A stretch of 43,321 nt of DNA. Origin: an uncultured Mycoplasmatota bacterium. Lineage in GTDB: Bacteria; Bacillota_I; Bacilli_A; RF39; UBA660. The stretch covers positions 1 through 43,321 of the forward strand of contig CASEIJ010000034.1 in assembly GCA_949288035.1 (NCBI GenBank), given 5' to 3'. Within the stretch, counting starts at the first letter, position 1. Each line of letters begins with the position of its first letter. This document shows positions 31,703-41,599 of this stretch, piece after piece. The translations under genes and the position numbers were made by a program. A model generated the notes under the pieces. That model saw nothing but the letters and a program-made list of their open reading frames with translations. It was not told where the DNA came from and ran no database searches.

Positions 31703-32446
31703 ATGGAAATGAAAGGAATCTTAGGTCGTAAGATTGGAATGACTCAAGTGTTTACAAAATCTGGTAAATTGATTCCTGTAACTGTTATTTCTGTTGAACC
31801 AAATGTGGTAACACAAATTAAGACAAAAGAAAATGACGGTTATGAAGCAATTCAATTAGGTTTTGAAACAAAAAGAGAAAAATTAGCGACAAAAGCTTCT
31901 ATTGGTCATACCAATAAAGCAAACACTACACCTAAGCGCTTCTTTAAAGAGATTCGTGGTGTAGATGTAAACAATTATTCTTTAGGTCAAGAAATCAAAG
32001 TTGATATTTTTGAACCAGGAGAAGTAGTAGATGTTACAGGGGTAACAAAAGGTCACGGATTCCAAGGCGTTATTAAACGTCATGGACAAAATCGTGGGCC
32101 TATGGGACATGGATCTCATTATCATAGAAGACCAGGTTCAATGGGAACTATGAGACCAATGCGTGTTTTTAAAGGTAAAAACTTGCCAGGACATATGGGA
32201 GTTGAAACTGTTACAATTCAAAATTTAACAATTGTTGCAGTTGATACAGAAAACAATGTTATCTTAGTAAGTGGAAATGTACCAGGAGCTAAGAAATCAC
32301 TTGTTACAATTAAAACTTCTGTAAAAAATCCAGGTAAAAAAGTAGAGATGGATGAACTTGTTTCATACGAAGAAAAACCTCTAGAAACACCAGTGGAAGA
32401 AACTACTGAAGAAGTAACAGAAGAAACTGTTACAGAAGAAAATTAG
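31703..32446 (+). CDS. rplC: 50S ribosomal protein L3 with acidic C-terminal extension
   Basis: A 247-aa protein. [14 protein letters not shown], the [12 protein letters not shown] loop that reaches the peptidyl-transferase centre, HRRPGSMG and KNLPGHMG are all typical. The core ends near residue 212 (KNPGKKVE). A further 35 residues rich in Glu and Thr ([15 protein letters not shown]) are not part of the 209-aa B. subtilis protein. The SD AGGAGG is 6 nt before ATG 31703. Confidence 0.98.
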   Translation: MEMKGILGRKIGMTQVFTKSGKLIPVTVISVEPNVVTQIKTKENDGYEAIQLGFETKREKLATKASIGHTNKANTTPKRFFKEIRGVDVNNYSLGQEIKVDIFEPGEVVDVTGVTKGHGFQGVIKRHGQNRGPMGHGSHYHRRPGSMGTMRPMRVFKGKNLPGHMGVETVTIQNLTIVAVDTENNVILVSGNVPGAKKSLVTIKTSVKNPGKKVEMDELVSYEEKPLETPVEETTEEVTEETVTEEN

Positions 32447-32464
32447 TAGGGAGGCAAATAGAGT

Positions 32465-33094
32465 ATGAAAAAATTACCTGTATTAAATATAAAGGGTGAA
32501 AAAGTAAGCGACATTACATTAAATGAAAACGTATTTGGAATTACTCCAAACGATACAGTTTTATACGATGCAATTCGTTTAACAAGAAATGCCCAAAGAC
32601 AAAGTACTGCAAGTACAAAAACACGTAGTGAAGTAAGAGGTGGAGGAAGAAAACCTTGGAGACAAAAAGGAACTGGTAATGCTCGTCAAGGAAGTATTCG
32701 TGCACCACATTGGGTTGGTGGAGGAGTTGTATTTGGTCCAACACCACAAAAGAATTACAAATTAAAAATGAATCGTAAGGAAAGAAGATTAGCTTTAAAA
32801 TCAGCTTTATCTTACAAATACCAAGACAATGAATTAGTAATCGTTGATAACTTCAACCTTACTGATGGAAAAACAAAAACAGCAAAAGAAGCATTAACAA
32901 ATTTAAAAGTAAATAACGAAAAAACAATGATCGTTGTTGACGAATTAACAGACGAAATTATTTTAGCAACTCGTAACTTAGATAATGTATTATTACTTGA
33001 AACTGATGAAGTAAATACATTAGATGTTGTTAGTGTAAATCGTATGGTAATTACAGAAAACGCTGTTAAAAAATTAGAGGAGGTGCTTGGTTAA
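32465..33094 (+). CDS. rplD: 50S ribosomal protein L4
   Basis: A 209-aa protein. The long loop lining the exit tunnel is visible ([33 protein letters not shown]). L4 is the autogenous regulator of the S10 operon in E. coli, which makes it a candidate ligand for the leader upstream. The stop shares TAATG with rplW. Confidence 0.98.
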   Translation: MKKLPVLNIKGEKVSDITLNENVFGITPNDTVLYDAIRLTRNAQRQSTASTKTRSEVRGGGRKPWRQKGTGNARQGSIRAPHWVGGGVVFGPTPQKNYKLKMNRKERRLALKSALSYKYQDNELVIVDNFNLTDGKTKTAKEALTNLKVNNEKTMIVVDELTDEIILATRNLDNVLLLETDEVNTLDVVSVNRMVITENAVKKLEEVLG

Positions 33095-33375
33095 TGAGTA
33101 ACTATAGAGATATTATTAAAGCACCAGTTGTTACAGAAAAAAGTGCTTATCTTGCACAAAATGAGAATAAATACACATTCCGTGTAGATCCTCGTGCAAA
33201 CAAAACACAAATTAAACAAGCAATCGAAGCAATTTTTAATGTAAAAGTTGAAAGCGTAAATACAATCAACGTAAAACCTAGAAAAAAACGTATGGGACGT
33301 TATGTTGGTAAAACAAAAAGAGTAAAAAAAGCAATTGTGAAATTACAAGAAGGAAGTTCAATCGAACTAAACTAA
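33094..33375 (+). CDS. rplW: 50S ribosomal protein L23
   Basis: A 93-aa protein with [21 protein letters not shown] and the basic [17 protein letters not shown] loop. L23 is at the tunnel exit and docks SRP and trigger factor. The start overlaps the rplD stop by one base, with SD GAGGAGG inside rplD. Confidence 0.98.
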   Translation: MSNYRDIIKAPVVTEKSAYLAQNENKYTFRVDPRANKTQIKQAIEAIFNVKVESVNTINVKPRKKRMGRYVGKTKRVKKAIVKLQEGSSIELN

Positions 33376-33393
33376 TCTAAAAGGAGGGAAATT

Positions 33394-34224
33394 ATGGCAA
33401 TTAAGACATACAAAGCAATGACAAATGGTCAACGTGGTAAATCAACATTAACAAATGATGAAATCACTACAACAACTCCTGAAAAATCATTACTTGTAAC
33501 TCTTAAGAAAAATGGTGGTCGTAATAACTCTGGTCGCATCACAGTAAGACATCGTGGTGGAGGAGCAAAAAGAAAATACCGTATCATTGATTTTAAAAGA
33601 GATAAAGATAATGTAGAAGGAACAGTTGCTTCTATTGAATATGATCCAAATAGATCATCTAATATTGCTTTGATTAAATATGCAGATGGAGAAAAGAGAT
33701 ATATTCTTGCTCCAAAAGGATTAAAAGTTGGAATGAAGATTGAAAGTGGTGAAAATGCTGATATCAAAGCTGGTAACTCACTTCCAATTGGGAATATTCC
33801 AGAAGGAACATTAGTTCATAATATTGAGTTAAAACCTGGAAAAGGTGGTCAAATTGCTCGTTCTGCTGGAAACAGTGCTCAAATTTTAGGACGTGAAGGA
33901 AAATATACATTAATTCGTTTATCTAGTGGAGAAGTTCGTAAAGTATTGAATACTTGTCGTGCTACTATTGGAGAAGTTGGAAACGAAGATCATGAATTAG
34001 TAAGCTTAGGAAAAGCTGGACGTAAGAGACATATGGGAATTCGTCCAACAGTTCGTGGTTCTGTTATGAACCCTAATGATCACCCACATGGTGGAGGAGA
34101 AGGACGTGCTCCTATTGGTAGAAAAGCACCAGTTACTCCTTGGGGTAAACCTGCACTTGGTTTAAAAACTCGTGGAACGAAAAAAGCTTCAAACAAGCTA
34201 ATTGTTCGCCGTCGTAAAAAATAA
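33394..34224 (+). CDS. rplB: 50S ribosomal protein L2
   Basis: A 276-aa protein of standard length. It has [38 protein letters not shown] and the universally conserved [13 protein letters not shown] loop with the His near residue 230 important for peptidyl transfer. SD AAGGAGGG. Confidence 0.99.
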   Translation: MAIKTYKAMTNGQRGKSTLTNDEITTTTPEKSLLVTLKKNGGRNNSGRITVRHRGGGAKRKYRIIDFKRDKDNVEGTVASIEYDPNRSSNIALIKYADGEKRYILAPKGLKVGMKIESGENADIKAGNSLPIGNIPEGTLVHNIELKPGKGGQIARSAGNSAQILGREGKYTLIRLSSGEVRKVLNTCRATIGEVGNEDHELVSLGKAGRKRHMGIRPTVRGSVMNPNDHPHGGGEGRAPIGRKAPVTPWGKPALGLKTRGTKKASNKLIVRRRKK

Positions 34225-34243
34225 GGGAAAGGATTGAGATATA

Positions 34244-34510
34244 ATGGCTAGAAGTTTGAAAAAAGGACCATTTGTTGATGCATCTTTAATGAAAAAAGTA
34301 GAAGAAGTCAACAAGAGTGGTAAAAAAGAAGTCATTAAGACTTGGTCACGCCGTTCAACGATTTATCCAGAATTTGTAGGACTTACATTTGGAGTTCACA
34401 ATGGAAAAGAACATATTCCTGTTTATGTAACTGAAGATATGGTAGGACATAAATTAGGAGAATTCGCACTTACTCGTAAATTCGGTGGACATGGTGCTGA
34501 CAAGAAATAA
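34244..34510 (+). CDS. rpsS: 30S ribosomal protein S19
   Basis: An 88-aa protein. [52 protein letters not shown]. It lies in the 30S head and contacts S13. Normal in all respects. Confidence 0.98.
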   Translation: MARSLKKGPFVDASLMKKVEEVNKSGKKEVIKTWSRRSTIYPEFVGLTFGVHNGKEHIPVYVTEDMVGHKLGEFALTRKFGGHGADKK

Positions 34511-34534
34511 TAAGTAACTGGAAGGAGGACTAAA

Positions 34535-34870
34535 ATGGAAGCGAAAGCACTTGCTTATGGTGTAAGACTTACACCTCGTAAAGCTCGTTTAGTTATAGAT
34601 TTAATTCGTGGAAAAAGTGTTGTAGAAGCTGATCAGATTTTATCTAACATGAATCGTGATGCTTCTAGAGCAATTCATAAGGTTTTAACTTCCGCTGTAG
34701 CAAATGCGACAAATAATTTAAATTTAAATAAAGATAACTTATTTGTAAAAGAAGCTTTTGTAAACGAAGGAAAACCATTAAAAAGAATGCGTTGTGGATC
34801 ACGTGGTCATGCAGATCCAATTAAGAAAAGAACAAGTCACATTACAATTGTTGTAAGTGAGAGAAACTAA
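34535..34870 (+). CDS. rplV: 50S ribosomal protein L22
   Basis: A 111-aa protein. [18 protein letters not shown] at the start and the tunnel beta-hairpin [21 protein letters not shown] near the end. The loop carries a Cys before GSRGHA, an otherwise ordinary family variation. SD AAGGAGG. Confidence 0.97.
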   Translation: MEAKALAYGVRLTPRKARLVIDLIRGKSVVEADQILSNMNRDASRAIHKVLTSAVANATNNLNLNKDNLFVKEAFVNEGKPLKRMRCGSRGHADPIKKRTSHITIVVSERN

Positions 34871-34886
34871 TAAAGGAGGTAAACTG

Positions 34887-35567
34887 ATGGGTCAAAAAGT
34901 TAGTCCAATAGGTCTTAGAATTGGAATCAATAAAGACTGGGAATCTAGATGGTTTGCTGATAGAAAAGATACAGCTAGATTCTTAGAAAATGACGTAAAG
35001 ATTCGTAAGTTTTTAGAAAAAAAATTAAAAGACGCAGCAGTTTCAAGTATTCTTATTGAAAGAACCGCTAAGAAAACCGATGTTATTATTAACACTGCAA
35101 AACCAGGTGTTGTAATCGGTCACGGTGGAGATGAAATTGAAAAAATCAGAAAAGAACTTTCTAAATTGGTAAATGAAGATGTACAAATTTCTATTATGGA
35201 AGTAAAAAATCCTGATTTAGATGCTGCTTTGGTTGCAGAAAATATTGCACACCAAATTGAAAATCGTGTATCATTTAGAATTGCACAGAAAAAAGCAATT
35301 AGAAATACTATGAAGGCAGGAGCAAAAGGAATTAAAACTTCAGTATCTGGTCGTTTAGGTGGCGTAGATATGGCTCGTACTGAAGGATATACTGAAGGTA
35401 TGATTCCACTTCATACTTTAAGAGCTGATGTTGATTATGCAATTAAAGAAGCTAATACAACATATGGAAAAATCGGTGTTAAAGTATGGATTTACAAAGG
35501 AGAAATCCTTCCTTCCAAGAAAAATAAGGGAGGTAATGAAAATGGCAGTCATTCCAAAAAGAACTAA
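34887..35567 (+). CDS. rpsC: 30S ribosomal protein S3
   Basis: A 226-aa protein. [14 protein letters not shown], the KH motif [19 protein letters not shown] (usual GRGG is GHGG) and the C-terminal domain with [33 protein letters not shown] 34887 follows AAGGAGG by 7 nt; the in-frame upstream ATG at 34857 lies within rplV. The last 26 nt overlap the start of rplP, so the C-terminal GSHSKKN is encoded by the rplP start region. Confidence 0.98.
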   Translation: MGQKVSPIGLRIGINKDWESRWFADRKDTARFLENDVKIRKFLEKKLKDAAVSSILIERTAKKTDVIINTAKPGVVIGHGGDEIEKIRKELSKLVNEDVQISIMEVKNPDLDAALVAENIAHQIENRVSFRIAQKKAIRNTMKAGAKGIKTSVSGRLGGVDMARTEGYTEGMIPLHTLRADVDYAIKEANTTYGKIGVKVWIYKGEILPSKKNKGGNENGSHSKKN

Positions 35568-35964
35568 ATATCGTAGACCTCACCGTTTAAGATATGATGG
35601 TGTAGCAAAAGGAAATACAGAACTACACTTTGGTGAATATGGTTTAATGGCACTTGATGGTGCATGGGTTAGTCAACAACAAATTGAAGCAGCCCGTGTT
35701 GCTATGACACGTTTTATGAAACGTGGTGGTAAAGTATGGATTAATATTTTCCCACACTTATCATTAACGAAAAAACCTCTTGAAACTCGTCAAGGTAAAG
35801 GTAAAGGAGACCCAGAAGTATGGGTAGCTGTTGTAAAAAAAGGTAAAATTATGTTCGAAGTTGGAGGAGTTGATGAAGCAACTGCACGTGAAGCTTTAAG
35901 ACTTGCAATGCATAAACTTCCAATGAGATGTAAATTTGTAAAAAAAGAAAGTGGTGAGAAGTAA
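35542..35964 (+). CDS. rplP: 50S ribosomal protein L16
   Basis: A 140-aa protein. [12 protein letters not shown], the [27 protein letters not shown] segment (in family terms) and the conserved [20 protein letters not shown] 35542 is 8 nt from GGGAGG (35528-35533); an in-frame ATG at 35536 is too close. It overlaps rpsC by 26 nt and shares TAATG with rpmC. Confidence 0.97.
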   Translation: MAVIPKRTKYRRPHRLRYDGVAKGNTELHFGEYGLMALDGAWVSQQQIEAARVAMTRFMKRGGKVWINIFPHLSLTKKPLETRQGKGKGDPEVWVAVVKKGKIMFEVGGVDEATAREALRLAMHKLPMRCKFVKKESGEK

Positions 35965-36161
35965 TGACAAATAGTGAAATTAGACAATTATCAAATGAAG
36001 AAATTATGAAGAAAATTGATGAATGCAAAGAAGAACTATTTAACTTACGTTTTAATGCTGCCACTGGAAATCTTGAAAAACCTTCAAGAATTAAAGAACT
36101 TAGAAAGCTTGTTGCACGTATGAAAACAATCTTACGTGAACGTGAGCTAGAAAAGAACTAG
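35964..36161 (+). CDS. rpmC: 50S ribosomal protein L29
   Basis: A 65-aa helical protein. [21 protein letters not shown] and the [16 protein letters not shown] segment are family hallmarks. Near the exit tunnel, close to L23. The start overlaps the L16 stop by one base. Confidence 0.97.
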   Translation: MTNSEIRQLSNEEIMKKIDECKEELFNLRFNAATGNLEKPSRIKELRKLVARMKTILRERELEKN

Positions 36162-36170
36162 GAGGGCATT

Positions 36171-36428
36171 ATGGAAAAGAAAACTCATGAATTAGTGGGA
36201 AAAGTTGTAAGTAATAAAGCTGATAAAACAATTACAGTATTAGTTGAAACTTACAAAGTAAACCCAATTTATAAAAAACGTGCAAAATACTCAAAAAAAT
36301 ATACTGCCCACGATGAAAAGAATGTTGCAAATGTTGGAGATATTGTACGTATTGTAGAAACTCGTCCAATCTCTAAAAATAAACATTTCCGTTTAGTCGA
36401 AGTAGTAGAAAAAGCAATCGTTTTATAA
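36171..36428 (+). CDS. rpsQ: 30S ribosomal protein S17
   Basis: An 85-aa OB-fold protein. [18 protein letters not shown], the [16 protein letters not shown] loop and [29 protein letters not shown] in the end of rpmC. Confidence 0.97.
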   Translation: MEKKTHELVGKVVSNKADKTITVLVETYKVNPIYKKRAKYSKKYTAHDEKNVANVGDIVRIVETRPISKNKHFRLVEVVEKAIVL

Positions 36429-36455
36429 TTGCTGCTCGAAAAGGAGGATAAAAAC

Positions 36456-36824
36456 ATGGTACAACAAGAAACTCGTTTAAAAGTAGCTGATAACTCTGGA
36501 GCACGTGAAGTTTCAATTATTCGTGTGCTTGGTGGAAGTAAAGTAAAAACGGGAAATATTGGTGATATCGTTGTCGCAACTGTAAAAAAAGCAACTCCAA
36601 ACGGAACTGTTGCAAAAGGAAAAGTTGTGAAAGCGGTAATCGTTAGAAGTAAATCTGGTTTAAGACGTGAAGATGGATCATACATCAAATTTGATGATAA
36701 TGCTTGCGTTATTATTAAAGATGATGGTACTCCAGTTGGAACTCGTGTGTTTGGACCAGTAGCACGTGAATTACGTGACAAAAATTTTATGAAGATTGTT
36801 TCACTTGCTAAAGAAGTGTTATAG
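36456..36824 (+). CDS. rplN: 50S ribosomal protein L14
   Basis: A 122-aa protein, exact family length. [19 protein letters not shown] begins at ATG 36456, 5 nt after AAGGAGG; the in-frame upstream ATG 36429 lies in the S17-L14 spacer and is rejected. [26 protein letters not shown] is the standard C-terminus. Confidence 0.98.
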   Translation: MVQQETRLKVADNSGAREVSIIRVLGGSKVKTGNIGDIVVATVKKATPNGTVAKGKVVKAVIVRSKSGLRREDGSYIKFDDNACVIIKDDGTPVGTRVFGPVARELRDKNFMKIVSLAKEVL

Positions 36825-36846
36825 TCTCATAATAAGGAGGATGAAC

Positions 36847-37155
36847 ATGAACTTAAAGTCTGGAGATAAAGTAGTTGTTATTGCCGGAAAGGATAAGGGA
36901 AAAGAAGGAATCATCACAAAAGTACTTAGAAGTGAAAACCGTGTTGTTGTAGATGGTGTAAATGTTGTTAAAAAACATGTAAAACCATCTGGACAAGGGG
37001 CTGGAAGCATTGTTGAAATGAATGCTCCAATTCATGCTTCAAATGTTATGATTTTAGACCCTAAGACAAAGAAAAGAACTAGAATCGGACATACAACTGA
37101 TAAAAAAGGTAAAAAAGTTAGATGTACTAAAAAATCTAATTCAAATCTTGACTAA
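36847..37155 (+). CDS. rplX: 50S ribosomal protein L24
   Basis: A 102-aa KOW protein: SGDKVVVIAGKDKGKEG is the KOW motif, then NVVKKHVKPS and the C-terminal KVRCTKKSN. It nucleates 50S assembly. ATG 36847 is 6 nt from AAGGAGG, against 0 nt for ATG 36841. Confidence 0.97.
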   Translation: MNLKSGDKVVVIAGKDKGKEGIITKVLRSENRVVVDGVNVVKKHVKPSGQGAGSIVEMNAPIHASNVMILDPKTKKRTRIGHTTDKKGKKVRCTKKSNSNLD

Positions 37156-37173
37156 TTGGAAGGAGGGTAAATT

Positions 37174-37713
37174 ATGAACCGCCTAAAAGAAAAGTATAAT
37201 AAGGAAATCGTACCTAGCTTAAGAGAAAAATATAATTACAAGAGTATTATGGAAGTTCCAGCTCTTGATAAAATTGTTGTGAATATGGGTGTTGGAGACG
37301 CAACAACAAATTCTAAATTATTAGATGCTGCAGTTTCTGATCTTGCTCAAATTACTGGACAAAAACCTGTTGTAACAAAAGCAAAAAAAGCAATTGCAGG
37401 ATTTAAAGTAAGAGAAGGTCAACCTATTGGATGTAAAGTAACATTACGTGGAGAAAATATGTATAACTTCTTAGATAAATTAATTAGTATTACATTACCT
37501 CGTGTACGTGACTTTAGAGGAGTTTCACATCGTTCATTTGATGGTAGAGGAAACTATACATTAGGCTTAACTGAACAACTAATTTTCTCAGAAATAGATT
37601 ATGATAACGTTGTTAAAGTACGTGGTATGGACATTGTTTTCGTTACTACAGCAAAAACAAACGACGAAGCGTATGACTTATTAAAAGGTTTCGGAATGCC
37701 TTTTAAGAACTAA
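37174..37713 (+). CDS. rplE: 50S ribosomal protein L5
   Basis: A 179-aa protein of standard length. [16 protein letters not shown], the loop that contacts P-site tRNA ([22 protein letters not shown]) and the C-terminal [21 protein letters not shown]. Binds 5S rRNA. Confidence 0.98.
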   Translation: MNRLKEKYNKEIVPSLREKYNYKSIMEVPALDKIVVNMGVGDATTNSKLLDAAVSDLAQITGQKPVVTKAKKAIAGFKVREGQPIGCKVTLRGENMYNFLDKLISITLPRVRDFRGVSHRSFDGRGNYTLGLTEQLIFSEIDYDNVVKVRGMDIVFVTTAKTNDEAYDLLKGFGMPFKN

Positions 37714-37735
37714 TATATGAATTAGGAGGAATATT

Positions 37736-37921
37736 ATGGCTAAAACTAGTATGAAAGTAAAAGCAAGTCGACCACAGAAATTTAAAGTACGTGAATATAC
37801 ACGTTGTTCAAGATGTGGAAGACCTCATGCAGTTCTTAAAAAATATGGAATTTGCCGTATTTGTTTCAGAGAACTAGCTTATAAAGGACAAATACCAGGA
37901 ATGAAAAAATCTAGCTGGTAG
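37736..37921 (+). CDS. rpsZ: 30S ribosomal protein S14, zinc-binding type Z
   Basis: A 61-aa short S14 with two CxxC pairs: CSRCGRP and CRICFRE. This is the zinc-containing form (C+), as opposed to the 89-aa zinc-free paralogue. C-terminus is [13 protein letters not shown]. Confidence 0.98.
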   Translation: MAKTSMKVKASRPQKFKVREYTRCSRCGRPHAVLKKYGICRICFRELAYKGQIPGMKKSSW

Positions 37922-37939
37922 TAAGAAGGGAGGATAATT

Positions 37940-38335
37940 ATGGTAACAGATCCAATCGCAGATATGCTTACAAGAATTCGTAACGCAAATCAAATGCGAT
38001 ACGCAGAAGTTGAAGTACCCGCTTCAAAAATGAAATTAGAAATCGCTAGAATCTTAAAAGAAGAAGGATTTATTAGTGATTACACAACAAAAAAAGGAAA
38101 AGTACAAGATGTTATTGTTCTTACATTAAAATATGGAAATAAAAAAGAACGTGTTATTACAGGATTAAAAAGAATTTCAAAGCCAGGATTACGTGTATAT
38201 GCTAAGGCACAAGATGTGCCACGTGTATTAAATGGTCTTGGAATCGCAATTATTTCTACATCAAAAGGAATTATGACAGATAAACACGCACGTGAAAATT
38301 CTCTTGGTGGAGAAGTACTTGCTTACATTTGGTAG
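37940..38335 (+). CDS. rpsH: 30S ribosomal protein S8
   Basis: A 131-aa protein. [51 protein letters not shown] and the C-terminal [15 protein letters not shown]. In E. coli S8 is the regulator of the spc operon; whether it is here is not visible. Confidence 0.98.
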   Translation: MVTDPIADMLTRIRNANQMRYAEVEVPASKMKLEIARILKEEGFISDYTTKKGKVQDVIVLTLKYGNKKERVITGLKRISKPGLRVYAKAQDVPRVLNGLGIAIISTSKGIMTDKHARENSLGGEVLAYIW

Positions 38336-38348
38336 AAAGGAAGATAAT

Positions 38349-38879
38349 ATGAGTCGAATTGGAAACAGAATTTTATCGATTCCTGAAGGAGTTACTGTAG
38401 AAGTAGATGGTAATATTGTTCGTGTAACTGGTCCTAAAGGTAATCTTTCTACTGAAGTAAATAGAAATATTACTGTAAAAGTGGATGGAGATAAATTATC
38501 AGTAGAAAGAAAAAATGATAATTTTAAAGCATACCATGGAACAGCAAATGCAAATATTGCAAATATGATTACTGGAGTAACAAAAGGTTTCGAAAAGAAG
38601 TTAGAAGCAGTTGGTGTAGGATACCGTTTTCAATTAAAGGGAAATACACTAGTTGTTAGTGCTGGATATTCACATCCAGTTGAAATGGAAATTCCAGCTG
38701 GGATTCAATTAGAATCACCAAGCAATACTGAATTGTTTGTAAGAGGAATCGACAGACAATTAGTTGGAAATTTTGCTGCTAATGTCCGTGACATTAGAAG
38801 ACCAGAACCTTACAAAGGAAAGGGAATCCGTTATGCGGATGAACATGTACGTCGTAAGGAAGGTAAAAAAGCAGCATAG
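38349..38879 (+). CDS. rplF: 50S ribosomal protein L6
   Basis: A 176-aa protein. MSRIGNRILSIPEGVTV, then LEAVGVGYRFQLKG, and the RNA-binding C-terminal segment RRPEPYKGKGIRYADEHVRRKEGKKA. ATG 38349 is chosen over an in-frame upstream start at 38292 that overlaps rpsH and has no SD. Confidence 0.97.
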   Translation: MSRIGNRILSIPEGVTVEVDGNIVRVTGPKGNLSTEVNRNITVKVDGDKLSVERKNDNFKAYHGTANANIANMITGVTKGFEKKLEAVGVGYRFQLKGNTLVVSAGYSHPVEMEIPAGIQLESPSNTELFVRGIDRQLVGNFAANVRDIRRPEPYKGKGIRYADEHVRRKEGKKAA

Positions 38880-38906
38880 TTAAATATTAGCAAAGGAGCG
38901 TTTACT

Positions 38907-39269
38907 ATGATAAAGAAAGAATCTCGTAATGAAATGAGAAAAGCTAGACACGCTCGTGTAAGAGAAAAAGTTGTTGGAACAAAAGAATGTCCAAGACTTA
39001 ATGTGTTTAGATCAAATAAAAATATTTTTGCGCAAATCATAGATGATGAAACAAATGCTACACTTGTGAGTGCTTCTTCTATTGATAAAGAATTAAAATT
39101 AGAAAACGGAAGCAACATCGATGCTGCTAAAAAAGTAGGAGAATTAATCGCTAAGAGAGCATTAAAAGCAAAAATTAAAAATGTTAAATTTGATAGAGGT
39201 GGATACCTATATCATGGACGTGTAAAAGCTTTAGCTGAAGCTGCACGTGAAAATGGATTAGAATTCTAA
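38907..39269 (+). CDS. rplR: 50S ribosomal protein L18
   Basis: A 120-aa 5S rRNA-binding protein. [34 protein letters not shown] and the C-terminal [26 protein letters not shown] are typical. SD AAAGGAG. Confidence 0.98.
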   Translation: MIKKESRNEMRKARHARVREKVVGTKECPRLNVFRSNKNIFAQIIDDETNATLVSASSIDKELKLENGSNIDAAKKVGELIAKRALKAKIKNVKFDRGGYLYHGRVKALAEAARENGLEF

Positions 39270-39286
39270 TATAAGGAGGGTTAGTT

Positions 39287-39874
39287 ATGGATAATAAGGA
39301 TATGAACCAAAACCCAGTTCAAAAAGAACAAAAATCTTTTGACAAAAATAACAAGAAGAATTCATCAAGACCACAACGTAGAAGAAGAGAAAGACAACCA
39401 AAGTTATATGATGAAGAAGTTATTACAATTACTCGTGTAACAAAAGTTACAAAGGGTGGACGTCATTTCCGTTTCTCAGCTGTTGTAGCAGTTGGAGATA
39501 GAAAAGGTAAAGTAGGAATTGGTTCTGGAAAAGCAAATGAAGTTCCAGATGCAATTAAAAAGGCTGTGCAAGCTGCTACAAAAAATATCGTTCGTGTATC
39601 TATCGTTGATGATACAATTCCACATGAAGCTATTGGAAGAAGAGGGGCTAGTAAGGTTATGTTAAAACCTGCTAGTAAAGGTACAGGAGTAAAAGCTGGA
39701 GGACCAGTTCGTAGTGTACTTGAACTTGCTGGTGTAAAAAACATTCTTTCAAAATCACTAGGTTCTAATACAAAAGTTAATATGGCTTACGCTACATTAG
39801 AAGCATTAAAATCACAAAGAACAATTGAAAAGGTTGCAGCATTACGTGGAAAGAAAGTAGAGGAAATTAGATAA
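39287..39874 (+). CDS. rpsE: 30S ribosomal protein S5 with N-terminal extension
   Basis: A 195-aa protein. The core has [45 protein letters not shown] and [24 protein letters not shown], all standard for S5. About 40 residues precede it ([16 protein letters not shown] then [11 protein letters not shown]), about 30 more than in the 166-aa B. subtilis protein. The start ATG 39287 has a clear GGAGG SD, so the extension is translated. The stop overlaps the start of rplO. No rpmD gene follows. Confidence 0.98.
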   Translation: MDNKDMNQNPVQKEQKSFDKNNKKNSSRPQRRRRERQPKLYDEEVITITRVTKVTKGGRHFRFSAVVAVGDRKGKVGIGSGKANEVPDAIKKAVQAATKNIVRVSIVDDTIPHEAIGRRGASKVMLKPASKGTGVKAGGPVRSVLELAGVKNILSKSLGSNTKVNMAYATLEALKSQRTIEKVAALRGKKVEEIR

Positions 39875-40317
39875 TGAAACTTCATGAATTAAAACCAGGT
39901 GTTGGAGCAACAACTACAAAAAAACGTGTTGGACGTGGTGTTGGTAGCGGACTTGGAAAAACTTCAGGACGTGGACAAAAAGGTCAAAACGCAAGAAGTG
40001 GTGGAGGAGTTCCAGGATGGTTCGAAGGTGGACAATTTCCACTATATAGAAAACTTCCAAAGAGAGGTTTCACAAATGCGAAATTTAAAAAAGAATATGC
40101 AACTATTAATTTAAGTGATTTAAATAAATTTGATAATGGTGTAGAAGTAACTCCAGAACTTTTAAAAGAAATGGGACTTGTAAAAAAACAATTATGTGGA
40201 ATTAAAGTTTTAGGAAACGGTGTTTTAGAAAAGAAATTAGTTGTAAAAGCTAGTAAATTTTCAAAAACAGCAAAAGAACAAATAGAAAAATTAGGTGGAA
40301 AAGCTGAGGTGATCTAA
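39874..40317 (+). CDS. rplO: 50S ribosomal protein L15
   Basis: A 147-aa protein. [62 protein letters not shown] segment and the C-terminal [18 protein letters not shown]. The start shares a base with the S5 stop (ATAATG), so nothing can lie between them; rpmD is absent. Confidence 0.98.
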   Translation: MKLHELKPGVGATTTKKRVGRGVGSGLGKTSGRGQKGQNARSGGGVPGWFEGGQFPLYRKLPKRGFTNAKFKKEYATINLSDLNKFDNGVEVTPELLKEMGLVKKQLCGIKVLGNGVLEKKLVVKASKFSKTAKEQIEKLGGKAEVI

Positions 40318-40318
40318 T

Positions 40319-41599
40319 ATGTTTGCGACTATGAAGCAAATATTTAAGTCTGAAAATAAAGACTTAAGAAAAAGAATCTACTTCACTTTATTCTGCTTAT
40401 TCATTTTTAAGCTAGGAACTACGATTATTGTTCCTGGAGTTGATTCAAAATTATTGGGATCTAATTTAGGATTTTTAGAGTTAATTAATGCAATGGGTGG
40501 AGGTGCATTAGAGAAATTCTCTATTTTTGCACTTGGTGTTATGCCTTATATTACGGCATCGATCATTATTCAGTTACTACAGATGGATATTGTTCCTTAC
40601 TTGACTGAGCTTTCAAAACAAGGTCAAGTAGGTAGAAATAAAATCAATCAAATCACACGTGTAACTGGTATTATTCTTGCATTTATTCAAGGATATTTAT
40701 TCTCATTTGCATTTATTCAAAATGGAACTTCTTTACAATATATGGAATTCGCATTGATATTAACAGCTGGTACTGCATTCTTACTTTGGATTGGAGATCA
40801 AATTACCAAGAAGGGTGTAGGAAATGGTACCTCATTAATCATCATGGCAGGTATTATTGCTACTATGCCAAGTATGTTTGTCGATGCTTATAACGGATTT
40901 GTAACAGGAGGAGATTTACAACAAACATTGTTTGGAATTACTAAATTCATCTTATTTGTTGTAATGTATCTTGCAATTGTAATCGCAGTTGTTTTCGAGC
41001 AATCTGCTGAACGTCGTATTCCAATTCAATATGCGAACCAATCTGGAGCAGGAATTGGAGGAAATAAGAGTTATATCCCATTTAAATTAAACTCTGCATC
41101 TGTTATCCCAGTCATTTTCGCATCTGCAATTATTTCCGTTCCAGGATTAATTGCACAACTTATTAAAAATGAATCAATGACATTATTTGTACAAAAATGG
41201 TTATCTTTTCAGACAGGAACAGGTTTTGTATTATATATTGTATTAATTATAGCATTTACTTATTTTTATACATATTTACAATTAAAACCAAAAGAACTTG
41301 CTGAAAATTTACAAAAAAATGGTGGATATATTCCAGGAGTACATCCAGGTGATGATACTGTAAAATATATTTCAAAAACATTAAATCGTATTACATTAGT
41401 TGGAGCAATTTGTCTCGCAGTAATTGCTGGACTTCCAATTGTATTCGGAATGTTTTCTAATTTGCCTACCAGTGTAACAATTGGTGGAACAGGACTTCTT
41501 ATTGTTGTTGGAGTTGCACTTGAAACTTACAGACAAGTAGAAAGTAAATTAATTAGTAGAAATTATACAAGTTCAAGAGGAAGAAGACGAAGAAGATGA
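40319..41599 (+). CDS. secY: Protein translocase subunit SecY
   Basis: A 426-aa protein with ten membrane helices. It has the FALGVMPYITASIIIQLLQMD plug/lateral gate segment, NGTSLIIMAGI, and the SecA/ribosome-contact loop QSAERRIPIQYANQ. The C-terminal loop carries a Gly-rich region and a basic RGRRRRR tail. SD GAGGTGAT; it overlaps adk as ATGA. Confidence 0.99.
   Translation: MFATMKQIFKSENKDLRKRIYFTLFCLFIFKLGTTIIVPGVDSKLLGSNLGFLELINAMGGGALEKFSIFALGVMPYITASIIIQLLQMDIVPYLTELSKQGQVGRNKINQITRVTGIILAFIQGYLFSFAFIQNGTSLQYMEFALILTAGTAFLLWIGDQITKKGVGNGTSLIIMAGIIATMPSMFVDAYNGFVTGGDLQQTLFGITKFILFVVMYLAIVIAVVFEQSAERRIPIQYANQSGAGIGGNKSYIPFKLNSASVIPVIFASAIISVPGLIAQLIKNESMTLFVQKWLSFQTGTGFVLYIVLIIAFTYFYTYLQLKPKELAENLQKNGGYIPGVHPGDDTVKYISKTLNRITLVGAICLAVIAGLPIVFGMFSNLPTSVTIGGTGLLIVVGVALETYRQVESKLISRNYTSSRGRRRRR

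Noticed and set aside
36269..36781. Minus-strand ORF of 170 aa opposite rpsQ-rplN
   Set aside because: Antisense to two highly conserved ribosomal protein genes; composition is that of a shadow frame.
35880..39260. Many CACGTG hexamers in ribosomal protein genes as extra parS sites
   Set aside because: They arise from Ala-Arg-Glu codons (GCACGTGAA) and match parS poorly outside the hexamer.
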